Origin: Aliidiomarina sp047920995
GTDB lineage: Bacteria > Pseudomonadota > Gammaproteobacteria > Enterobacterales > Alteromonadaceae
Direction: 5' to 3'
DNA length: 64,000 nt
Assembly (NCBI RefSeq): GCF_047920995.1
Contig: NZ_JBLRWZ010000002.1
Location: 1 to 64,000, forward strand
Every line of letters begins with the position of its first letter. Position 1 is the first letter of the stretch. The position numbers and the translations under genes are program-made. The notes beneath the pieces were generated by a model, which worked only from the letters and a program-made list of their open reading frames with translations, had not been told where the DNA came from and searched no databases. Positions 1 to 8,429 of the stretch are shown piece by piece.

Positions 1-358
1 CGCTATACCGGCCACCAACGCGAGCAAGATCTGGGCCGGTGCGCTTAGAACCCCATAGGAACGGATGCTCCCATACAGATTCACCCGCTACCGAATAGTG
101 GCCATAACGCTCTGTTTCCGCTCGGAACGGACGAATCATTTGACTATGACAGCCCACACAACCTTCGCGGATGTAGATGTCACGCCCTTCCAATTCTAAT
201 GCTGTATAAGGCCGTAAATTTTTCACCGGTTCCTGAACCTGCTTTTGGAACAGTAGAGGGGTGATTTCTACTAAGCCACCAATGGAAATCGCGATAATCG
301 CGAATACTGCGAACCAGCCGACGTGCTTCTCGACTTTCTCATGTTTATTTTTACTCAT
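1..358 (-). CDS. ccoO: cbb3-type cytochrome c oxidase subunit II (partial, C-terminus outside window)
   Basis: This is the mono-haem c subunit of the cbb3 oxidase, which passes electrons to the catalytic subunit CcoN at the inner membrane. About 119 residues are visible from the ATG at 356-358 before the window edge cuts it. A lysine-rich cytosolic start is followed by one membrane segment (roughly residues 15-35). The haem-binding motif GCVGCH ends at about residue 71 and is followed by SQMIRPFRAETERYG, typical of CcoO. It lies 14 bases downstream of ccoN on the same strand, the standard ccoNO order. Identity is secure. The truncation is due only to the window boundary. Confidence 0.95.
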   Translation of the reverse strand, partial: MSKNKHEKVEKHVGWFAVFAIIAISIGGLVEITPLLFQKQVQEPVKNLRPYTALELEGRDIYIREGCVGCHSQMIRPFRAETERYGHYSVAGESVWEHPFLWGSKRTGPDLARVGGRYS

Positions 359-372
359 GATTTAGCCTCCTT

Positions 373-1809
373 TTACGCCGGTTGTGCGACAGCCAATGGC
401 TCGTCTTTGCGTAGTTTATTTGAACGAATAGTTTTCCAAACGTTGTAGCACATGATGAGCATACCAGCGACAACGAATACCCCACCAACGAAGCGAACAA
501 AGTAGAACGGATATGATGCTTCTAAGCTTTCAACGAAGCTGTAGGTAAGGGTGCCATCTGAGTTTACTGCACGCCACATCAAACCTTGCATTACGCCAGA
601 TATCCACATGGCTACGATATATAATACAACACCAATAGTATGTAACCAGAAGTGTGTGTTAATCAGTTTCACACTGTACATACGATCGCGGTCGAACAGT
701 ATTGGAATCAAGTGGTATATAGCGCCAATAGAGATCATCGCTACCCAACCTAGCGCACCTGAATGTACGTGGCCAATGGTCCAATCAGTGTAATGTGATA
801 GTGCATTTACTGATTTAATCGCCATCATCGGGCCTTCAAAGGTAGACATACCATAGAAGGAGAGCGACACAATTAAGAAGCGTAAGATTGGGTCCGTACG
901 CAGCTTATGCCAAGCCCCGGAAAGGGTCATAATACCGTTTATCATTCCGCCCCAAGAAGGTACGAATAGAATTACCGACATCACCATCCCTACCGATTGC
1001 GCCCAATCAGGCAGCGCAGTGTAGTGAAGATGGTGGGGGCCTGCCCAGATATAAATGGTGATCAGTGCCCAAAAATGTACGATCGATAACCGATACGAAT
1101 ATACCGGACGTTCCGCTTGTTTTGGCACGAAGTAGTACATCATTCCCAAGAAGCCAGCGGTAAGCAAGAAGCCTACGGCATTATGCCCATACCACCACTG
1201 CATCATTGCATCCACTGCACCTGAATAAATTGAGTAGGATTTAGTGAATGAAACTGGAATGGCAAGGTTATTACCAATATGCAGCATGGCAATTGCAATA
1301 ATAAATGCACCGTAGAACCAGTTTGCCACATAAATATGTGAAGTACGGCGAATTGCCAAGGTACCGAAGAATACAATAATAAAGGCTACCCAAACGATAG
1401 CGATAAGTATTGAAATCGGCCATTCTAATTCGGCGTATTCTTTACTAGTAGTGATGCCCAGTGGCAGTGTAATCACCGCACTTACAATAATGGCTTGCCA
1501 GCCCCAGAATGTGAATGCGGCCAAACGGTCGGAAAATAACCGTGTTTGACAGGTTTTTTGCACTACATAATATGCGGTGGCAAATAGGGCACTGGTACCA
1601 AACGCAAATACAACTGCATTAGTATGCAGCGGCCGCAATCGCGAGTAGGTGAGCCAAGGCGTATCAAAGTTGAGCGCAGGCCACACCAGTTGAGCTGCGA
1701 TCAATACGCCTACGAGCATCCCGATGGTACCCCAAATAATGGTCATAACAGCGAACTGTTTTACCACTTTTAGGTTATAGTCGATAGGTTGATTCGAGGT
1801 TGTGTTCAT
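373..1809 (-). CDS. ccoN: cbb3-type cytochrome c oxidase subunit I
   Basis: Catalytic haem-copper subunit of the high-affinity terminal oxidase, which reduces O2 to water and pumps protons. The 478-residue product is a normal CcoN length with about 12 membrane segments. Expected metal ligands are visible: His62 in RPLHTNAV (low-spin haem), His209 in YGHNAVGF and His259/His260 in GPHHLHY (CuB), and His347/His349 in TIGHVHSG. The ATG at 1807-1809 (MNTTSNQ) is preferred over an in-frame upstream start that would add 22 atypical residues. ccoO follows 14 bases downstream. An FNR-like box about 140 bases upstream suggests induction at low oxygen. Confidence 0.97.
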   Translation of the reverse strand: MNTTSNQPIDYNLKVVKQFAVMTIIWGTIGMLVGVLIAAQLVWPALNFDTPWLTYSRLRPLHTNAVVFAFGTSALFATAYYVVQKTCQTRLFSDRLAAFTFWGWQAIIVSAVITLPLGITTSKEYAELEWPISILIAIVWVAFIIVFFGTLAIRRTSHIYVANWFYGAFIIAIAMLHIGNNLAIPVSFTKSYSIYSGAVDAMMQWWYGHNAVGFLLTAGFLGMMYYFVPKQAERPVYSYRLSIVHFWALITIYIWAGPHHLHYTALPDWAQSVGMVMSVILFVPSWGGMINGIMTLSGAWHKLRTDPILRFLIVSLSFYGMSTFEGPMMAIKSVNALSHYTDWTIGHVHSGALGWVAMISIGAIYHLIPILFDRDRMYSVKLINTHFWLHTIGVVLYIVAMWISGVMQGLMWRAVNSDGTLTYSFVESLEASYPFYFVRFVGGVFVVAGMLIMCYNVWKTIRSNKLRKDEPLAVAQPA

Positions 1810-1917
1810 TATTATTAAATCCGCTGTAGTTTGCAGAACAGAGATTGATTTGTAAGCGCCGCGGCGAAACGACACTTACAATCCGAAACCGTGTTGATTG
1901 TAGTGCTTTTAACTATG

Positions 1918-1960
1918 AAAATACAGAGTAAAGGCCATTACGAAACATGATGAAGATCAA
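1918..1960 (-). promoter_or_regulatory. Candidate FNR/ANR-activated promoter of ccoNO
   Basis: Read on the minus strand, 1960-1947 is TTGATCTTCATCAT, one base off the FNR consensus TTGATnnnnATCAA. A TATTTT (1923-1918) is centred 33 bases downstream, which fits class II FNR activation (box centred near -41). The ccoN start codon is about 110 bases beyond that. FNR/ANR control of cbb3 operons is well established; the site itself is my inference from sequence and spacing. Confidence 0.6.
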
Positions 1961-1984
1961 ACTAATCACTAATAGGTAGCGCTT

Positions 1985-2497
1985 TTGTTGCAACATTTTC
2001 TAGTACTCTTAACAGATGTTAAGCTAATCGTTTACTATTTCACCAAGCGCTTATTGCGCGCAGTGTGTTTATTGCCGGTGCTGTATTTGTTAGGTTGTGG
2101 TGAACGTGATATTCCAGAGCATTTACAAGAATTTTGTACGCTTGATGTTGCGCAGGTGAATTGTAGTTATGATACGAGTTTTGGCCCCCTAAAGATCTAC
2201 AGTAATCACCCAGAAATGCCAGTAGAAACACCGCTCCAATTAACCGCCTTGTTGCCGCCAAGCGATGAGCTAAACTCTTTGCGCATTGTAGCAAGCGAAA
2301 TTACTGGCATTAGTATGTACATGGGCCGGATCCCCATACAATGGCAAGAAGTAACAGTGAACACTTGGCAAGCAGACATTTTACTTGGTGCGTGCACCAA
2401 CCCCAACATGGTTTGGGAGTTAACTATCATCATTGAGGCCACGGGTGGCGACAGTAACCGCAACAGAATTCAAATTCCATTTCAATCAACTTGGTAA
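1985..2497 (+). CDS. Putative lipoprotein of unknown function, divergent from ccoN
   Basis: Predicted product of up to 170 residues that I do not recognise. A positively charged stretch (TKRLLRA) is followed by a hydrophobic segment ending in the lipobox LLGC, so it is probably lipidated at that Cys (about residue 38). The remainder, around 130 residues, looks like a small periplasmic beta-rich domain with four further cysteines. The start is uncertain: the reading frame opens with TTG at 1985 and no ATG precedes the signal peptide; a later TTG or GTG could be used. It ends 5 bases before the next lipoprotein gene, so the two are probably cotranscribed. Its divergence from the cbb3 operon hints at, but does not show, a respiratory link. 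Confidence 0.65.
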   Translation: MLQHFLVLLTDVKLIVYYFTKRLLRAVCLLPVLYLLGCGERDIPEHLQEFCTLDVAQVNCSYDTSFGPLKIYSNHPEMPVETPLQLTALLPPSDELNSLRIVASEITGISMYMGRIPIQWQEVTVNTWQADILLGACTNPNMVWELTIIIEATGGDSNRNRIQIPFQSTW

Positions 2498-2502
2498 TAA
2501 TA

Positions 2503-3414
2503 ATGTATAAGAACTCAATTCGATTTCTCGCCCTTACAAGTATTTTCTGGCTCTTTGGTATTAGCGGTTGCAGCCCAAACGTAGAGAATACCACTCAAGG
2601 CTATGCAGATACTGGGAGTACGCGTGCAGAAGCACGTGCTACAGGCAAAGCTACACTAACCGTACTGTATGTAGCAGCAGATGGTTTCGCATATCGTAAT
2701 GAAGATCATGAGTTAGATGGCTTAACGATTGATATTATGCGCGATTTTGTAAGTTGGTTTGAGCGTTATCATGCTACCCAAGTAGAGCTTAATTTCGTTG
2801 CCGAAGAAAACTGGCAAACCTTTTACCAACGCATTGTGAATGCCCAAGGTGGTGTGTTTGGCTTAGGTAATGTAACTATTACCGAAGCGCGCAAAGCCGA
2901 GCTGCAGTTTTCTCCGCCGTATCTTGATAATGTTGCGGTGCTGATTACTAACGCGGATACCGCTGAACTGGCAAGCTGGGAAGAATTCCCGGAAACTTTT
3001 GCGGGTTTACGGCCTTTAGCCTTTGCTGGAACATTGCACGAGCAACGCATACAACGATTACGGGATGAATATCAGCCAAGTGCTGATATTGAATTAGTAA
3101 CGAGTAACCCAGATATTTTAAGCTTAGTGGCCAATGATGGCTACTTCAGCTACATTGATGCCTACAATTATTGGCGTGCGGTAGAACAGGGTGTTGCATT
3201 GCAGCATCACCCGATCGCCAACGAGATTGGTGAAACCTTTGGCATTATTATGCCGCACAATAATGATTGGTCGGTGTTACTTACCGCGTTTTTTGCTGCT
3301 GAAAGTGGTTACCGCAATACGGAACGCTATCAAGCTTTATTAAAGCATCATTTAGGTGCTGAGCTCGCAGCAACCTTAGAGGAAGCCCGGCGCCAGAATA
3401 GCGCGGCGGAATAG
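2503..3414 (+). CDS. Lipoprotein with SBP_bac_3 (type 3 periplasmic solute-binding) fold
   Basis: 303 residues from the ATG at 2503. The N-terminus (MYKNSIRFLALTSIFWLFG) is a lipoprotein signal with lipobox ISGC near residue 23. After a linker, the sequence resembles amino-acid-binding or MltF-like type 3 solute-binding domains: strand TLTVLYVAADGFAYRNE, then LDGLTIDIMRDF, and the typical FGLGNVTITEARKAELQFS around residues 120-140. No transporter permease or ATPase is nearby, so it may be a sensor, a chaperone-type receptor or part of another system. A potential earlier TTG start at 2491 overlaps the previous stop and is less likely. Ligand unknown. Confidence 0.75.
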   Translation: MYKNSIRFLALTSIFWLFGISGCSPNVENTTQGYADTGSTRAEARATGKATLTVLYVAADGFAYRNEDHELDGLTIDIMRDFVSWFERYHATQVELNFVAEENWQTFYQRIVNAQGGVFGLGNVTITEARKAELQFSPPYLDNVAVLITNADTAELASWEEFPETFAGLRPLAFAGTLHEQRIQRLRDEYQPSADIELVTSNPDILSLVANDGYFSYIDAYNYWRAVEQGVALQHHPIANEIGETFGIIMPHNNDWSVLLTAFFAAESGYRNTERYQALLKHHLGAELAATLEEARRQNSAAE

Positions 3415-3517
3415 CCTCTAAGGTGTTCCTGTAACAACTGTTAACGAAATAGTTACACGGGAAATAGCAAAAGTTGGTATTATTAGACCCTGATGTTAAG
3501 AAGAATGGAGTTGCGTT

Positions 3518-4426
3518 ATGACATCGTTAAAGCAGGATGTTCGTTGCGATGGCATGGATTTGCCGGCGCTGCCTACAATGTTATTGCGCTCAGTTCCTAC
3601 CATGCTATTTCGGAAAGGGCCAGAACAAGAGCCGGTTGATATCGAGCTGAATTTTCAAGCTCCCGCTATTGATCGTGTTCACCTGGCTAAATATTGCCAA
3701 GCATTTGCTCATTTCAAAAGCCCAGTACCCCTTACTTATTTCTATTTGTTAGCACAAAGAGCTCACTTGGCCGCGATGTTAAGCCCTGAGTTTCCGTGGC
3801 CGATTCTTGGCATGGTTCATGTTGCCAACACCATGGAGTATCACCAAGCGCCAGAGTTTGGCAAACCGTTGGAACTGCGGGTGCAAATTGAAATGCCGGA
3901 ACGAGCGGCTACACGTAAGCGTGTACGCCCAGTATATCGCGTTAGTTTCTATCAGGCTCAGCAGCTGTTAGTAGAATGCATAAGTACCTACCAAGTAGGA
4001 GCAGGGGAGCCGCCGGTAAGAGGGCGCCGCCGTGAAGTTCCTGCACCTGAGTTAGCAGGTTTCTCGCGCACTGACCTATGGCAACTTGATAGCCAGCTTG
4101 GGCGCAGTTATGCGCATCTTTCTGGTGATTATAATCCAATTCATTTGCATCCTTGGTTATCTCGTTGGTTTGGCTTTAGTAGGCCTATCATTCATGGCAT
4201 GTATTCGGTAGCACGGGCACAAGCTGATATAGAGATGGTTTTGCAAGCACCGGTGACCGCGATCGACATTGCTTTCCGTAGGCCTCTTATACTGCCTGCG
4301 GATGCGAGTTGTTATTATCGCCTTGATGCCAATAGCGAAGGAAAACTCGTGGTTACAGACCCGAAAGCCACCAAAGCTTACTTAGACGGCAGCTTTAAAG
4401 TTGCAAGTGATTTTGATTTTAAGTAA
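3518..4426 (+). CDS. MaoC-family (hot-dog fold) acyl dehydratase/hydratase
   Basis: 302 residues with a tandem hot-dog layout. The C-terminal half carries the hydratase-2 signature: SGDYNPIHLHPWLSRWFGF near residues 204-222, followed by IIHGMYS. In R-specific enoyl-CoA hydratases the Asp and His of the D-x-(N)-P-x-H motif are catalytic. The N-terminal half is more divergent. The likely substrate is a trans-2-enoyl-CoA or similar thioester, but this cannot be fixed from sequence. It stands alone, about 100 bases after the preceding lipoprotein gene, with GAATGGAG about 10 bases before the ATG as ribosome binding site. Similar proteins are common next to fatty-acid genes in Alteromonadales. Confidence 0.85.
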   Translation: MTSLKQDVRCDGMDLPALPTMLLRSVPTMLFRKGPEQEPVDIELNFQAPAIDRVHLAKYCQAFAHFKSPVPLTYFYLLAQRAHLAAMLSPEFPWPILGMVHVANTMEYHQAPEFGKPLELRVQIEMPERAATRKRVRPVYRVSFYQAQQLLVECISTYQVGAGEPPVRGRRREVPAPELAGFSRTDLWQLDSQLGRSYAHLSGDYNPIHLHPWLSRWFGFSRPIIHGMYSVARAQADIEMVLQAPVTAIDIAFRRPLILPADASCYYRLDANSEGKLVVTDPKATKAYLDGSFKVASDFDFK

Positions 4427-4494
4427 TTATAATATTACTTTTTATTGCACATGCATTACGCAAGTGCATGAATTATAAATAAAAGGAGAAACCG

Positions 4495-4944
4495 ATGAGT
4501 GCTGCCTTAGTGTGGATTATCATTGGAGTGGTATTAATTATTACTGAACTAATGGCCACCAGCATTATTGCCGTATTTTTGGGCATTGGTGCCATCGTAA
4601 CTGGCTTGGCATTGCAAGCAGGTATTATTGAATCAACTTCTGCACAGTATTTAGTGTTTGGTATTGTGAGTTTAACTATGTTGCTCACCGCCCGTGGGAA
4701 AATGAAACGCTGGTTTCATGGTTTTACGGCAGATAGAGGCGAGCATGGTACCGTGTTTACCAAGGATCTTGGCGAACGGGTTACCGTACATTCAGATTTC
4801 CAGCAAGGCGCGGGCAGGGTGATTTTAAACGGCGTGCAATGGGATGCTCGCTCTGACGAAAATTTAAAAAAAGGTGATGTGGCGTATGTGGTGAAGAATG
4901 AAGGTATTCACCTTACCGTTGCAAGCCGAAAACCAATTGTATAA
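4495..4944 (+). CDS. NfeD-family membrane protein (YbbJ-like)
   Basis: 149 residues: two or three membrane segments in the first 65 residues (LVWIIIGVVLIITELMA, AVFLGIGAIVTGLAL, YLVFGIVSLTMLL), then a soluble OB-fold domain (about residues 80-145) ending VAYVVKNEGIHLTVASRK. This is the short NfeD1b architecture. Such proteins are encoded beside SPFH proteins and are thought to work with them in membrane microdomains or membrane-protein quality control. The next gene, 42 bases downstream, is exactly such an SPFH protein. AAAAGGAG precedes the ATG. Confidence 0.9.
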   Translation: MSAALVWIIIGVVLIITELMATSIIAVFLGIGAIVTGLALQAGIIESTSAQYLVFGIVSLTMLLTARGKMKRWFHGFTADRGEHGTVFTKDLGERVTVHSDFQQGAGRVILNGVQWDARSDENLKKGDVAYVVKNEGIHLTVASRKPIV

Positions 4945-4986
4945 AGCTAATAAAATCATATAAATACGATTATAAGGAAGAGAATA

Positions 4987-5925
4987 ATGGAAGAGTTAAA
5001 CGTTGGCACAGTACTTTCAATAGGCTTTGCCATTGCCGTAATTATAACCATCATCAAAACAGCACGCATTGTTCCACAGCGTTCAAATTTCGTAATTGAG
5101 CGGCTAGGTAAGTATAGCCGTACGTTAGATTCAGGTTTTCACCTATTAATACCGTTTGTGGATAAAGTGGCGTATATACAATCTTTGAAAGAAGAAGTGA
5201 TTGATGTTGAGCGCCAAGCCTGTGTTACCAAAGACAACATTCAGGTGGGTATCAATGGCGTGTTATACATTCAAGTAATTGATGCTTATAAAGCAAGTTA
5301 CGGTATCAATGATTATCGTTATGCAGCTTCTCAGTTGGCACAAACAACAATGCGTTCAGTTATCGGCCAAACCGATTTGGATAAAACCTTTGAAGAACGT
5401 GCTGCAATTAATGAAGAAGTAGTAAAAGCTTTAGATGAAGCGGCTTCTCCTTGGGGTATTAAAGTACTACGTTACGAGATTTCTGATATTGAACTGCCTG
5501 TGTCGATTAAAGATGCGCTTGAGCAGCAAATGCGAGCTGAACGTGAGCGTAGAGCTGCGATCGCCAAATCTGAGGGTGAACGGCAGGCGATGATCAATGT
5601 TTCTGAAGGTCAGAAACAAGAAGTAATTAACCTTTCTGAAGGTGAAAAAATGAAGCAGATTAACGAAGCAGAAGGTAGAGCACGAGAAATCGAGCTTATT
5701 GCTATCGCTACTGCGGAAGGTTTAAGTAAAATCGCCATTGCTATCAGCGAGCCAGGCGGTAGAGATGCGGTTAACTTGCGGGTTGCAGAACAGTATGTGA
5801 AAGAGTTCGGGAAACTAGCGAAAACCAATAACACCATGATTATTCCAGCTGAACTTGCCAACATTGGCGGCGCAGTTGCAGGCATTACGGAAGTGTTAAA
5901 GCAAACTACCGGCCGCACGAGTTAA
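4987..5925 (+). CDS. qmcA: SPFH/Band 7 (paraslipin) protein, QmcA-like
   Basis: 312 residues, close to E. coli QmcA in length and architecture. One N-terminal membrane segment (about residues 8-25) is followed by the Band 7 domain (VPQRSNFVIERLGKYSRTL to about residue 190). A long coiled coil follows, rich in Glu/Gln/Arg and carrying near-repeats ISEGEKQ/INLSEGEK/INEAEGRA, and then a short C-terminal tail. QmcA forms large membrane-anchored cages in E. coli and affects FtsH-type proteolysis. The NfeD partner is directly upstream, so the two form a conserved pair. AAGGAAGAG precedes the ATG. Confidence 0.93.
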   Translation: MEELNVGTVLSIGFAIAVIITIIKTARIVPQRSNFVIERLGKYSRTLDSGFHLLIPFVDKVAYIQSLKEEVIDVERQACVTKDNIQVGINGVLYIQVIDAYKASYGINDYRYAASQLAQTTMRSVIGQTDLDKTFEERAAINEEVVKALDEAASPWGIKVLRYEISDIELPVSIKDALEQQMRAERERRAAIAKSEGERQAMINVSEGQKQEVINLSEGEKMKQINEAEGRAREIELIAIATAEGLSKIAIAISEPGGRDAVNLRVAEQYVKEFGKLAKTNNTMIIPAELANIGGAVAGITEVLKQTTGRTS

Positions 5926-5932
5926 AAGCCTT

Positions 5933-5950
5933 CGTTAGCATGAGCTAACG
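5933..5950 (+). other. Small hairpin after qmcA
   Basis: Perfect 7-bp inverted repeat CGTTAGC-ATGA-GCTAACG eight bases after the qmcA stop, without its own T tract. It precedes the stronger terminator at 5969-6003 and may protect the mRNA end. Confidence 0.4.
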
Positions 5951-5968
5951 GCATGTTGCATGGTAATA

Positions 5969-6003
5969 AAAAACCGCGAATAGTATGCTATTCGCGGTTT
6001 TTC
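5969..6003. terminator. Bidirectional intrinsic terminator between qmcA and the convergent gene
   Basis: Stem AAACCGCGAATAG / CTATTCGCGGTTT (13 bp perfect, extended by A-T pairs) around a 4-base loop, with A run on the left and T run on the right. It sits between two convergent genes and can serve both. Confidence 0.9.
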
Positions 6004-6022
6004 TTTGCGCTCAGGGTACTAA

Positions 6023-6589
6023 TTAATCTTCGTAACCCCAAGGCGTTGGCGGTGTTTCAACGGGCGTGCTTAAATCAAAATCCACACGTAACTCACGGCC
6101 TTCGCGGGTTAAACGATAGCTAAAGAACTCGCCTGGATAAATGTACATATGCCACGTATTCCAAATAGATTGCGGGATTTGGCGGCGAATGAAATCTTCT
6201 TTTGAGTACTGGTCTGCGGGAAATGATTGTGCGTTCGCCCAGCCAGCATCTACTGTTTGGCCGCCATACATGGTGCCATCATCATCACTACCATCTGGAT
6301 TACGATGATCGTGCTTCAATGTAATACCAGAGCCGGTTTTTGTTAGAATCCAAGTACGGCTGTGGTTATCACCAATATGGAAAGGGATGCGTAGTTCGTT
6401 TTCGCTGCATTCCCGAACATGCATTACGAGGCGGTTCTCTGTGAAGGTTTCAACACCTTTAAAGTTATCTTCAACCACTTGGCCCTCAAAAGATTGGCCA
6501 CAGTATTGGCGAATGTTATCGAAGAATGCATCATGAGTAGGGATTGATACAGTACTCACCAGTAATAAGGCAGCAGTTACGCTCATCAT
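6023..6589 (-). CDS. Secreted protein of unknown function
   Basis: 188 residues, function not recognised. The first 20 residues (MMSVTAALLLVSTVSIPTHD) look like a signal peptide with little N-terminal charge. The mature part has two cysteines (near residues 30 and 60) that could form a disulfide, and motifs such as HDHRNPDGSDDDGTMYGG around residue 93, unusually rich in Asp/Gly. The C-terminus (about residues 160-188) is Pro/acidic-rich and ends PPTPWGYED. The context gives no clue: it is convergent with qmcA and divergent from an outer-membrane protein gene. Similar uncharacterised secreted proteins occur in marine gammaproteobacteria, from memory only. Confidence 0.7.
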   Translation of the reverse strand: MMSVTAALLLVSTVSIPTHDAFFDNIRQYCGQSFEGQVVEDNFKGVETFTENRLVMHVRECSENELRIPFHIGDNHSRTWILTKTGSGITLKHDHRNPDGSDDDGTMYGGQTVDAGWANAQSFPADQYSKEDFIRRQIPQSIWNTWHMYIYPGEFFSYRLTREGRELRVDFDLSTPVETPPTPWGYED

Positions 6590-6726
6590 AGTTGTCCTTG
6601 TTATATGGGTTTACTTATAATTTAACATAATATACATTATGCGAAGTTAAATTAATATGCTATATTAGTATCGCTTAGCGGTTGCTTTTAAGGCATATTT
6701 TCCGCATTTACGTGCTCTTTACGCGA

Positions 6727-6756
6727 TTTACAATTGTAAAGATGGTGCTCGAGCAC
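6727..6756 (+). promoter_or_regulatory. Two adjacent perfect palindromes upstream of a beta-barrel gene
   Basis: TTTACAATTGTAAA (6727-6740) and GTGCTCGAGCAC (6745-6756) are both perfect palindromes separated by 4 bases, about 100-125 bases upstream of the ATG at 6853. Dimeric repressors or activators could bind here. Neither matches an operator I can name with confidence. The surrounding 6590-6852 interval is otherwise AT-rich and noncoding. Confidence 0.45.
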
Positions 6757-6852
6757 TATGATCTTTCTCGGAATATGCTTTTAGCGAAACCAATTAGCCT
6801 GTAATACTTTAAGCAATATGTATTACTCGCTCAACAACGAAGGGACTATATT

Positions 6853-7371
6853 ATGAAAATGAAATCAATCAAGCGTATATTAGCAGTTGCTGCCTTAGGC
6901 AGTTCATTAACAGTAGCTGCAAATGCCTCAGCTGCAGATTGGAACTATGTTGGCGGTGGATTTTATGATTTCAGCGACACTGGTTTTTATCTTGAAGGTT
7001 CAACCTTTATTGCGGATCGTCTCGTATTAAATGCAGAAATTGGTGATACATACGACACAGTATTTCGCGGTGGCCTTAGTTTCTTAACAGATTTGTCGCT
7101 TGGCCAAGCCCCTGTATTCGTAAGCGGTGGTTACTCTGATTATTCTTTCGATGATGGCATCTATTTTGGTGCTGGCGTTACCTTGGCAATAGATGAAGGC
7201 GTGAATACGAAGTTTGAATTACTGCATGATACAGCTGGCGATGGTTTTATGCGTTTCCGTAGTGGCATCACCTTCGCTATTAGCGACAAACTGAATCTAG
7301 CTGGTAGCTACAGCTTGAACAATCGTCGTTTCAGCAATGAACTACGTTTAGGTGTTCAGTACAAATTCTAA
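6853..7371 (+). CDS. Small outer-membrane beta-barrel protein
   Basis: 172 residues. A clear Sec signal peptide (MKMKSIKRILAVAALGSSLTVAANASAA) is followed by about eight alternating amphipathic strands separated by short acidic turns, and the chain ends in YKF with the terminal Phe typical of BAM substrates. The size suits an 8-stranded barrel of the OmpA-N/YfaZ-like kind. Repeated features are strand pairs ending in Gly-Gly or Asp-Xaa-Gly. GAAGGGAC lies about 7 bases before the ATG. A strong terminator follows, so it is monocistronic. Function unknown; the long upstream region with palindromes suggests specific regulation. Confidence 0.8.
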   Translation: MKMKSIKRILAVAALGSSLTVAANASAADWNYVGGGFYDFSDTGFYLEGSTFIADRLVLNAEIGDTYDTVFRGGLSFLTDLSLGQAPVFVSGGYSDYSFDDGIYFGAGVTLAIDEGVNTKFELLHDTAGDGFMRFRSGITFAISDKLNLAGSYSLNNRRFSNELRLGVQYKF

Positions 7372-7392
7372 GTTGAACTGATAGCTACAGAG

Positions 7393-7420
7393 AGCCCACT
7401 TTACTAGTGGGCTTTTTTCT
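7393..7420 (+). terminator. Intrinsic terminator of the beta-barrel gene
   Basis: AGCCCACT-TTACT-AGTGGGCT followed by a run of T, 22 bases after the stop codon at 7371. Confidence 0.92.
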
Positions 7421-7440
7421 TTTGCAGTTGCTTACCTATT

Positions 7441-8292
7441 TTAGAACTGATAGCTGATCGCAACAAATAAGCTGCGCGCGCTGCGGCCTTTAATCATCGG
7501 GCTATCGGTAATCGCACTAGCACTGCGAGTTAACCGCAAATTCCCAACTGCACTCAACTTATCGGTGAATGCATAGTATCCGCCAAGGCCAATTGCTGGG
7601 CTAAATGCATGCCCACCTGAATAGCTTGGCAAGCCACTACGCAATGATTCTTCTGCCGACACACCAAAATAATAACGAATATAATCTTTACTGGTGTAAT
7701 TTAAGCGGATTTCTGGTGCCAACTGCCAGCGTTGGCCGGGACGATTTAAGGGTAAGCTATAACTGATATTCGCCCGTTGGCCGTTGTGGCGTTTGGTGAT
7801 TTCCGTATTTATATCTGCCGAAATACTGCCAAAGCGAGTATTGTATTGGTAATTAACCCCTACACTAGCGCCAAACTCACGTTTATCTAGCTGTTGCATA
7901 GCAGGATTGCTAGATTCTTTGGGACGAAAACGAAACGGCTCTATGTTAACCGATAAAGATAATTGCTCTGCTCGTGTTTTTGTTATATGCCGGCCTACGC
8001 TTAATCCTCGAAAATAGTAGCGCTCTCCCTCATAACCAATAACGGGCACCGCGATCGTATCGGATTTTAAGCCGACATAACTAGGGTTTGATGATAATAC
8101 CGCAACACCCGCACTTAACCCCATCGGCGGCCCTCCAGGTGCTTGTTGTTCCGCATCACGCGCCATCGCTTTGTTGAATAATACTTGGCTAGCACACAGC
8201 AAGCACAGTGCCAGCGTTATAACCATATTATATGATGATGCGCTATTTTTCTTGTGCATCGCGTGTAATTGCTTCGCCAATAAATAATTCAT
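7441..8292 (-). CDS. MipA/OmpV family outer-membrane protein
   Basis: 283 residues from the ATG at 8290-8292, chosen because AAGGA lies 8 bases upstream. The N-terminus is long for a signal peptide; a later ATG at 8257-8259 (MHKKNSASSYNMVITLAL) would give a more standard one. The mature protein shows MipA/OmpV features: GLSAGVAVLSSNPSYVGLKSD, PVIGYEGERYYFRG, repeated amphipathic strands and a C-terminal ...SLFVAISYQF ending in Phe. Family members are outer-membrane barrels, some interacting with murein-synthesising or -degrading enzymes (MipA of E. coli). Divergently transcribed from lonH. Confidence 0.87.
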   Translation of the reverse strand: MNYLLAKQLHAMHKKNSASSYNMVITLALCLLCASQVLFNKAMARDAEQQAPGGPPMGLSAGVAVLSSNPSYVGLKSDTIAVPVIGYEGERYYFRGLSVGRHITKTRAEQLSLSVNIEPFRFRPKESSNPAMQQLDKREFGASVGVNYQYNTRFGSISADINTEITKRHNGQRANISYSLPLNRPGQRWQLAPEIRLNYTSKDYIRYYFGVSAEESLRSGLPSYSGGHAFSPAIGLGGYYAFTDKLSAVGNLRLTRSASAITDSPMIKGRSARSLFVAISYQF

Positions 8293-8429
8293 AAACACTA
8301 TCCTTACGCCATATTTCTTATGTTGAACTACCTATCCGCTTTACTATACGCATGATTGCTTCACCGAGACCACTTGATCACGTATGATTGCAGGATATCT
8401 CAAATATAAAAGCGTAGCATCGGAACCTT

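Noticed and set aside
5933..6003. Two successive hairpins considered as a riboswitch or sRNA
   Set aside because: They lie after a stop codon between convergent genes and the second is a textbook terminator.
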